A stretch of 64,000 nucleotides of DNA from assembly GCF_009761815.1 (NCBI RefSeq), contig NZ_RWIN01000082.1, positions 27,952-91,951 on the forward strand. Direction: 5' to 3'. Source of the stretch: Pseudomonas sp. PB120 (lineage in GTDB: Bacteria; Pseudomonadota; Gammaproteobacteria; Pseudomonadales; Pseudomonadaceae). The notes beneath the pieces are model-generated. The model was given only the letters and a program-made list of their open reading frames with translations, made no database searches and had not been told where the DNA came from. Position 1 is the stretch's first letter. Each line of letters begins with the position of its first letter. Positions 57,935 through 64,000 of the stretch are shown here, piece by piece. A program made the position numbers and the translations under genes.

Positions 57935-60445
57935 ATGTCCTCACGTGTCGCCAGCAAGTCGTCGGCTATCCCGGTCACTCACGTGGCTACCCCGTTGCTG
58001 ATTCCCGCCCTGCTGCTGTTTATCTCCGGCGCCGCCGCGCTGGTGTATCAAGTGCTGTGGATCAAGCAGCTGTCATTGGTAGTCGGGGTCGAGGTGTATG
58101 CGATCACCACCGGGATCAGCGCGTTTTTTGCCGGGCTGGCCCTGGGCGGTTTGCTGTTCGGCCGGTTTGCGGATCGCTTGCAGCGACCGGTTCTGCTCTA
58201 CGCCGGCCTCGAAGTCCTGGTGGCGGTGCTGGGTGTCGGCGCGACGTTCGCGATGAGCCTTGCGGCCAGCCCCTTTGCCTGGCTGGAGCAACACATCGGC
58301 TTGCTGGCCTGGGTGTTACCGTTTGCTCTGGTAGGCATCCCCGCCCTGTTGATGGGCGGCACCTTGCCAGTGCTGGTGCGCTCGCTGGCGGCCGACCCGC
58401 AACAAACGGGCAAGGCCGGCGGCCAGCTCTATGCAGCGAACACCGCCGGGGCCATCGCCGGCACGCTGCTCGCGGCGTTCGTGCTGATCGCCACACTCGG
58501 CGTGCGCGGCAGTGCCCTGGCGGCTGCGATGCTGAACCTGTTAGCCGCCGCGGGTGCCTTGTGGTTCCAGCGCAGTCGTTCACTGCCGGTCGAGACGCCA
58601 GTCAAACACCACGCGGACAAAGCGCCTGACCGCCTGGCGCTGTGGCTGTATTCCATCGCGGGCGGCGTGGCCCTCGGTTACGAGGTGGTCTGGTCGCAAT
58701 CCATCGTGCAGTTCATGAGTACGCGCACCTATGCCTTTGCGGTGGTGCTGGCGACGTACCTCACCGGACTGTTTCTCGGCAGCGCGGTGCTGGCCCGTCG
58801 GGTTGATCGCCTTCGCGATCCCTGGGGCGTGTTCGGCTTGCTGATTGCGGGTGCCGGGTTGGTCGCATTGCTGGAAATGGCACTCCTCGGACGCTGGCTG
58901 GTGCTTGCGCAAAGCCTGGCGGAGACCTGGGTCCTCGGCTTGGGTGCGGGTGAACTGCTGGGTATGAGCGCACGCTTTGCGGTCGCGGCGTTAAGCATCG
59001 TGTTTGCTCCGACCCTGTTGCTGGGCGCGGCGTTTCCCCTGGCGTTGCGACTGAGCGTCGGGCATGAGCGTGTCGGCCGGGACGTCGGCGCGGTGGTCGC
59101 GTTCAACACCCTGGGCGGGATTATCGGCGTGATGCTCTGCGGCTTCCTGCTGATCCCGTTGCTGGGCCTGGTGCGCACCTTGGGCCTGCTGGCGATTGTC
59201 GCCGCCGGGATCGGTTATCTCGCGGTGCGCAAAGGGCACCATGTGAAGAAAGGCCGGCGTCAGGCCGTCGTGGCCATCGGCCTGTTGTCCGTGGCAGTGG
59301 CGCTGCTGACCCCGGTGGACAAACTCGCCAGCCTGCTCCCCGGCGCGCGCAACGGTACGTTGGCTTTCTACGAAGAAGGACGCGGCGGGACCGTGGCCGT
59401 GGTCACCCAGGGCAAGGGCGAGAAAGCGTTCCAGCGGTTGTACATTCAGGGCGTGTCCAACACCGGCGACGCCATGCCGTCGCTGCGCTACATGCGAATC
59501 CAGGCCTTGCTGCCGCTGCTGATCCACAACGGCGAGCCCCGTTCGGCGTTGGTGATCGGGTTCGGCACGGGCATCACCGCAGGCGCCCTCACCCGCTATC
59601 CGGGTCTTGAGCATCGTGTCGTGGCAGAACTGCTGCCCTCGGTGGTCAAGGCGGCGCCGCTGTTCAAGGGCAACTTCAATGCCGCGGCCGACCCGGCGGT
59701 TGATGTGCGGCTGCGTGACGGTCGCCAGGAGCTGCTGCGCAGCCCGCAACTTTATGACCTGATCACCCTCGAACCACCACCGCCCTCGGCGGCCGGCGTG
59801 GTCAACCTGTATTCCCGGGACTTCTACCAACTGGCCGCCAGCCGCCTGGAGAAAAAAGGCCTGGTCGCGCAATGGCTACCGCTGCCAACCCAGAACATCG
59901 ACGATTCGCGCTCGCTGGTGCGCAGCTTTCTCGATGCCTTCCCGTACGCCACGCTGTGGACCAGCGAGTTCCACGAGATGCTGCTGGTGGGTTCTATGGA
60001 GCCGATTGAGCTGGACGCGGCGAAAATCAGCCAGCGTTTCCAGCAGGACACGGTTCGCAGCACCTTGCAGGAGGTGGGCATCGGCTCGGCGCCGGCGTTG
60101 CTGGCGACCTGGGTCACCGACCGCACAGGGCTCGAACGCTTCGCGGCGGATGCACAACCGGTGACCGACGACCAGCCGCGTATCGAATATGCGCCGTGGG
60201 TTCGGGCCAAGGAGATCACTCGAGTGCTGCCGGCGTTGCTGGATCTGCGTATGGCGCCGCCGCTGGTGAACGCCGATGCGGGATTTGTCGAGCGGATGAA
60301 CACGCACCAGCAACGGCTGATGCAGTTCTACCGGGCGAGTCTGCATGCATATGACGGTGACCGCGATGCGTGGGCCCGGGATGCGCGCGAGGTGATGCGC
60401 GGGGATGGCGGGAATCCGTATTTCCGGTGGTTTATGGGGGAGTGA
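57935..60445 (+). CDS. Membrane protein fused to spermidine-synthase-like domain
   Basis: Protein of 836 residues. About 14 predicted helices in the first 475 residues (GLALGGLLFGRFADRL, GYEVVWSQSIVQFMSTRTYA, NTLGGIIGVMLCGFLLIPLLG) are followed by a SpeE-type Rossmann domain with ALVIGFGTGITAGALTRYPG and LEPPPPSAAGVVNLYSRDFY. This is the known fused transporter-like/spermidine synthase architecture, whose true substrate is not established. The catalytic Asp pattern of genuine spermidine synthases is not obvious, so polyamine synthesis is doubtful. It lies after the terminator and its own upstream REPIN, so it is probably a separate unit. AAGG lies 9 bases upstream. Confidence 0.88.
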   Translation: MSSRVASKSSAIPVTHVATPLLIPALLLFISGAAALVYQVLWIKQLSLVVGVEVYAITTGISAFFAGLALGGLLFGRFADRLQRPVLLYAGLEVLVAVLGVGATFAMSLAASPFAWLEQHIGLLAWVLPFALVGIPALLMGGTLPVLVRSLAADPQQTGKAGGQLYAANTAGAIAGTLLAAFVLIATLGVRGSALAAAMLNLLAAAGALWFQRSRSLPVETPVKHHADKAPDRLALWLYSIAGGVALGYEVVWSQSIVQFMSTRTYAFAVVLATYLTGLFLGSAVLARRVDRLRDPWGVFGLLIAGAGLVALLEMALLGRWLVLAQSLAETWVLGLGAGELLGMSARFAVAALSIVFAPTLLLGAAFPLALRLSVGHERVGRDVGAVVAFNTLGGIIGVMLCGFLLIPLLGLVRTLGLLAIVAAGIGYLAVRKGHHVKKGRRQAVVAIGLLSVAVALLTPVDKLASLLPGARNGTLAFYEEGRGGTVAVVTQGKGEKAFQRLYIQGVSNTGDAMPSLRYMRIQALLPLLIHNGEPRSALVIGFGTGITAGALTRYPGLEHRVVAELLPSVVKAAPLFKGNFNAAADPAVDVRLRDGRQELLRSPQLYDLITLEPPPPSAAGVVNLYSRDFYQLAASRLEKKGLVAQWLPLPTQNIDDSRSLVRSFLDAFPYATLWTSEFHEMLLVGSMEPIELDAAKISQRFQQDTVRSTLQEVGIGSAPALLATWVTDRTGLERFAADAQPVTDDQPRIEYAPWVRAKEITRVLPALLDLRMAPPLVNADAGFVERMNTHQQRLMQFYRASLHAYDGDRDAWARDAREVMRGDGGNPYFRWFMGE

Positions 60446-60464
60446 TGTAGCGCCTGCCTAGACG

Positions 60465-60618
60465 CCATCGCCAGCAGGCTGGCTCCCACAATTGATCGGC
60501 GGCGTACACAGATCCAATGTAAGAGCCCGTCTGATCGATCGCCATCGCCAGCAGGCTGGCTCCTAAATTAGATCTTCGTCGATCACAAAACCTGTGGGAG
60601 CCAGCCTGCTGGCGATGA
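60465..60618. repeat. Three REPs with CCAGCAGGCTGG core
   Basis: CATCGCCAGCAGGCTGGCTC at 60467 and again at 60544, and GGGAGCCAGCCTGCTGGCGA ending at 60616. Located between convergent genes. Confidence 0.85.
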
Positions 60619-60637
60619 GGCCCTCAGCCCCAACGCA

Positions 60638-61309
60638 TCACTTGGCCTTGAGCTTCAAATACGACTGATGCAAATCCGAAGCCCAGCCATCGATCACGCT
60701 TTTCACGTCATCGGCCTTCATCACCTGGGAATCGTTTTCCAGCGGCTTGCCCGTGCCTTTGCGCACGACCTGCGCCAACACATGGTTGTTGCCGCCATCC
60801 AGGAATACCGCTTCGGTGGCCAGGTCGGTTTCCTGGTCGCGGATACCGCTGGCCGTACTGACCGCCGCCGCCACCAACGCAATCGGAATCACTTCATACG
60901 GCTTCAGGCTTTCGGTCTTGCTGCTCACCGCAGTGATCGCCGCACGCACCACAATCACACCCGGGCCCGGGCCGGTCGCCAACGGCAAGGATTTGCCGAT
61001 TTCACGCTTGAGCGCCTGATCGTAGTAACCGGTGATGCCGTTCAGCGTCGTCTGAGGGATTTTTACCGTCGGCTGAGGTTTTGGGTAGAGCTGGGTCGGC
61101 TCGATGTAGACACTGGTGTACTGATTGATATCAAGCTTGGGATCGACCCAACGCATGACGGTGGCGCCCGACGGCGACTTGGCTTCCTTGAGTTGGCTGT
61201 AGTCCTTGAGGAACCCCGAATACTGGTCCGGCTCGACGACTTTGCTGGCACACCCCACTACGGCGAGTGAGGCCATGCACAGAGTGCCCATCGTTAACGC
61301 TAGCTTCAT
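60638..61309 (-). CDS. DUF3313-like outer membrane lipoprotein
   Basis: Protein of 223 residues with a lipoprotein signal (LCMASLAVVGC, lipidated Cys at residue 20, followed by Ala-Ser). The body resembles DUF3313 (YSGFLKDYSQL; MRWVDPKLDINQYTSVYIEP; VRAAITAV; IPIALVAAAV). Residues after the lipid Cys do not include the Asp that retains proteins in the inner membrane, so outer membrane location is likely. The start at 61309 has GGAG upstream, and a longer frame would hide the signal. It is on the opposite strand to both neighbours. Function unknown. Confidence 0.82.
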   Translation of the reverse strand: MKLALTMGTLCMASLAVVGCASKVVEPDQYSGFLKDYSQLKEAKSPSGATVMRWVDPKLDINQYTSVYIEPTQLYPKPQPTVKIPQTTLNGITGYYDQALKREIGKSLPLATGPGPGVIVVRAAITAVSSKTESLKPYEVIPIALVAAAVSTASGIRDQETDLATEAVFLDGGNNHVLAQVVRKGTGKPLENDSQVMKADDVKSVIDGWASDLHQSYLKLKAK

Positions 61310-61524
61310 GCTGTAACTCCTGTCAGTGGGCCGACAACGGTATTGCAAAGGTGAGGTAAGAGTTATAGCCAAAGCTCAGGATTTCGCCTTGCGAAAGTAC
61401 AATATTCATCTAATGCCGGAGCTGGATCACAACCGTCATTTGACAGACGCCGGCCATCCGGCAAAGCTGCACCGAGCTTGAACGCGCGCCTGACGGCAAA
61501 CGCACCTGGACTACGGAAGTCGCA

Positions 61525-63879
61525 ATGCCGAACCCTAAAAACAAAGCAGCCAGCCCCAACCCTGATTCGCCACCGAACCTGATCAACCGCTACCTGTTCC
61601 CCGTCACCATCGGCCTCTTGCTGCTGGCCGTCGCGGGCATCGGTTGGTTTCTGTTCAGCAGCCAACCGACGCCCGCCCCCTACGCACCGGTCAGCACGCC
61701 CGCCGTTCAACCGGCCAAGCCGCCCGCAGTGGCCATGGCCCCGGCGAAGATGGTCGATGAACAACAATGCCAAGGCTGCCACAGCGAGCAGGTCAAAGAC
61801 TGGCAAGGCTCTCATCACCAACTGGCGATGCAGGAAGCCAGCGCTGAAACGATGCTCGGCGACTTCAATAACGTCACGTTCAAAGCAGAAAACGAAACCA
61901 CCCGGTTCTCGCGCAAGGACGACGGATTCTGGGTCAATACGCCGGGCATCGACGGCAAGAACGCCGATTTCAAAGTCGCCTACACCTTCGGTATCGCGCC
62001 GTTACAGCAATACCTGATCGAGGTCGGCGAAGGCCGGTTGCAAGCACTGGGCGTGGCCTGGGATACCGAGAAACATCGCTGGTTTCACCTCTATCCTGGC
62101 CAGGGCGTGAACTTCAAAGACCCCCTGCACTGGAGCAAGCCAAGCCAGAACGCCAACTTCATGTGCGTCGAGTGCCATACCACCGGCTACAAGCGCAATT
62201 TCGATGCGGCAAAAAACAGCTTCGACAGCCACTGGAACAGCCTCGGTGTCGGCTGCCAGGCCTGTCACGGCCCGGCATCCAATCACCTGGAATGGACGGC
62301 GAAGAAAACCGATCTGATCCATGCCGGTTTTGCGGCCGACCTCAAGGACAAGAACGCCACCGTCGAAATCGAAACCTGTGCCCGCTGCCACTCCCGCCGC
62401 GCACCATTGGGGGATGGTTTTACCGTGGGCAAGCGCCTGATGGACGACTACCTGCCCAGCGCCCTGACCCGCGAACTGTATGCGCTGGACGGCAAGATCA
62501 AGGATGAAGTGTTCGAACACGGCTCTTTTGCCCAAAGCAAAATGTTCGACAAGGGTGTGCGCTGCAGCAACTGCCATAATCCCCACAGCACCGAACTCAA
62601 GGCGCCGGGTAACGGCGTCTGCCTGCAATGCCACAACACGGCCGGCAAGACCGCTGTGGAAGGCGTGGATGGCAAAGGCCTGCAAGCCAAGAATTACGAT
62701 TCCATCGAGCACACCCGCCACACCATGGGCCAACCGGGTTCGCAATGCGTGGATTGCCACATGCCCGGCAAGTTTTACATGATCAATGACTTCCGCCATG
62801 ACCACAGCTTCAGCATTCCCAACCCCGCGCGGGCGAAACAGCTGGGCACGCCGGACGCCTGCCTGAGCTGTCACCAGGGCAAGGCTGGTGACAAAGTCAC
62901 CGAGCAGTTCAAACTCTGGAACACTTCCACGGCAGCCCAGGCGCCGCGCTACGACGAAAGCCTGTGGCTGGTTCGCAACGGTCAGCCCGGGGCCGCGCAA
63001 GCCCTGTACGAGCAACTGCAACGCAGCAACCTGCCGGCGATTCAACGCGCGACTTTGCTCGCCGAGTTACCGCTGTACCCCAGCGAACAGGCGTTGAAGC
63101 TGGCGACTCAAGACTTGCGCAACCCGGCGCCGCAAGTGCGCGAAGCCGCCGTTCACGCGATCAGCGCGTTCCTGCCACCCCCTGAGCGTGCGCCCTTGCT
63201 GACGCCGTTGTTGGGCGACCCCGTGAAGGCCGTGCGCATTGCAGCTGCCAGGGACTTGCTCAGCGTGGGCCGCAATGGTCTGGGTGACGCCCAGGCTAAC
63301 TGGAATGCCGCGATTGCCGAGTATGAAGACGTGCAGAAAAACCTCGCCGAGCGCGCCGAGGCCAACCTCAACCTCGCCATGCTTTATCAGGCCAGCGGTC
63401 GCAGCGACGAAGTCGAAGCGTTGCTGCGCACAGCCCTCCAGCGCGACCCGGATTTCTATCCGGCGCTGGTGACGCTGGTGCAGTGGCTGGAGGCGGCCGG
63501 GCGCGGTGAGGAAGCCCAAGCGCTGCTGGCACAGAGCTTGAAAGAGCATCCAGACGCCGCGCTACTGCAACATACCCAGGGTCTGGCGTTGATCCGCGCC
63601 GGGAAAACCGACCTGGCCATGCCCGCCCTGCGTAAAGCCGCGCAACTGGAGCCGCAGAACGCGCAGTACGGTTATGTGTTGGCCGTGGCGTTGCACGACA
63701 GCGGCAAGGTCGACCAAGCCTGCGATGAGCTGGAGCGTCTATTAAAAGTACAACCGGCCAATCGCAATGCACGGCTGTCGTTGATCCAGTACTACCTGGA
63801 CAACGGCCAGGAGCCAAAGGCCCAGGTGTTGTTGCAGGGCTGGAAGAAAATGAACATGGGGGATCCGGCGCTCAAATGA
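61525..63879 (+). CDS. Membrane-anchored octaheme cytochrome c with HEAT and TPR repeats
   Basis: Protein of 784 residues with one N-terminal helix (YLFPVTIGLLLLAVAGIGWFLF), a Pro/Ala-rich linker, and a domain with eight CXXCH haem motifs between residues 82 and 450 (CQGCH, CVECH, CQACH, CARCH, CSNCH, CLQCH, CVDCH, CLSCH). It continues with HEAT-like repeats (about 500-570) and several TPRs (about 590-780). The haem spacing resembles the cytochrome c554/doubled-CXXCH class. The domain should lie in the periplasm and carry electrons. The repeats suggest a protein partner. No oxidase or reductase gene is adjacent. Confidence 0.92.
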   Translation: MPNPKNKAASPNPDSPPNLINRYLFPVTIGLLLLAVAGIGWFLFSSQPTPAPYAPVSTPAVQPAKPPAVAMAPAKMVDEQQCQGCHSEQVKDWQGSHHQLAMQEASAETMLGDFNNVTFKAENETTRFSRKDDGFWVNTPGIDGKNADFKVAYTFGIAPLQQYLIEVGEGRLQALGVAWDTEKHRWFHLYPGQGVNFKDPLHWSKPSQNANFMCVECHTTGYKRNFDAAKNSFDSHWNSLGVGCQACHGPASNHLEWTAKKTDLIHAGFAADLKDKNATVEIETCARCHSRRAPLGDGFTVGKRLMDDYLPSALTRELYALDGKIKDEVFEHGSFAQSKMFDKGVRCSNCHNPHSTELKAPGNGVCLQCHNTAGKTAVEGVDGKGLQAKNYDSIEHTRHTMGQPGSQCVDCHMPGKFYMINDFRHDHSFSIPNPARAKQLGTPDACLSCHQGKAGDKVTEQFKLWNTSTAAQAPRYDESLWLVRNGQPGAAQALYEQLQRSNLPAIQRATLLAELPLYPSEQALKLATQDLRNPAPQVREAAVHAISAFLPPPERAPLLTPLLGDPVKAVRIAAARDLLSVGRNGLGDAQANWNAAIAEYEDVQKNLAERAEANLNLAMLYQASGRSDEVEALLRTALQRDPDFYPALVTLVQWLEAAGRGEEAQALLAQSLKEHPDAALLQHTQGLALIRAGKTDLAMPALRKAAQLEPQNAQYGYVLAVALHDSGKVDQACDELERLLKVQPANRNARLSLIQYYLDNGQEPKAQVLLQGWKKMNMGDPALK

Positions 63880-63917
63880 ATCTGAATGCGGCGCCGAGGA
63901 TTGATCGGTCGCAGATC

Positions 63918-64000
63918 CTGTGGGAGCGAGCCTGCTCGCGATGACGGCGTATCAGTCAACATTGACGTCGGCTGATATACCGCCATCGCGAGCAGGCTCG
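63918..64000. repeat. REPIN at window end, cut off
   Basis: GTGGGAGCGAGCCTGCTCGC, then GCGAGCAGGCTCG running into the window end. Confidence 0.85.

Noticed and set aside
60465..60618. REP arrays considered as a CRISPR array
   Set aside because: The repeats are inverted palindromic REPs with irregular spacing, and no cas genes are present.

Overview
The window is about 64 kb of a high-G+C Gammaproteobacterial chromosome. Gene content, gene order and the many REP/REPIN palindromes point to Pseudomonas, most likely the P. fluorescens group. Recognisable Pseudomonas landmarks are the GlgE/trehalose block, MuxABC-OpmB, an S-type pyocin-like bacteriocin, a DUF3203-like protein, and REP arms of the form GCGAGCAGGCTCGCTCC. 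I saw no rRNA, tRNA, CRISPR array, transposase or prophage genes.

Layout. (1) 1-9134, + strand: the end of the alpha-glucan/trehalose operon, malQ (5' end outside the window), treY, a DUF2934 gene and glgX, followed by a PIG-L-like deacetylase and an endonuclease/exonuclease/phosphatase protein. (2) 9234-13131: a classical autotransporter, then a relative that has the beta-barrel but almost no passenger. (3) 13289-21044, - strand: glgE, treS-maltokinase and glgB, behind a candidate AlgU promoter. Together these genes form a cycle. TreS and maltokinase convert trehalose to maltose-1-phosphate, GlgE polymerises it, GlgB branches the glucan, GlgX debranches it, MalQ rearranges linear chains, and TreY (with TreZ, expected upstream) returns glucan to trehalose. 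(4) 21.2-28.6 kb: mixed single genes, including an MgtC-like membrane protein, a CcoG ferredoxin without cbb3 oxidase genes, a MocR-type regulator, an SDR enzyme and an MHYT-GGDEF-EAL protein. (5) 28.9-37.9 kb, - strand: the efflux operon muxA-muxB-muxC-opmB, each gene overlapping the next by 4 bases, behind a candidate CpxR box. (6) tpx and a YciI-like gene. (7) 39.5-43.9 kb, - strand: a bacteriocin island of lower G+C with a two-nuclease-module bacteriocin, its immunity protein and an immunity/pyocin-S fusion.

(8) 44.3-57.8 kb, + strand: the least familiar part. Twelve co-directional genes are packed nearly without gaps and closed by a strong intrinsic terminator. They encode three predicted outer-membrane barrel proteins, a DUF1254/DUF1214 protein, a complete MoxR/Bat-type set (AAA+ ATPase, DUF58, DUF4381, two VWA proteins of which one carries TPRs, and a BatD-like protein), a secreted HAD phosphatase and a secreted sulfatase. 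REPIN elements have inserted in frame into two of these genes. Downstream are a membrane-fused spermidine-synthase-like protein, a DUF3313-like lipoprotein and an octaheme cytochrome with HEAT/TPR repeats. My best candidate for an undescribed system is this envelope-directed MoxR/Bat operon. The tandem active/dead nuclease bacteriocin with two immunity modules comes second.
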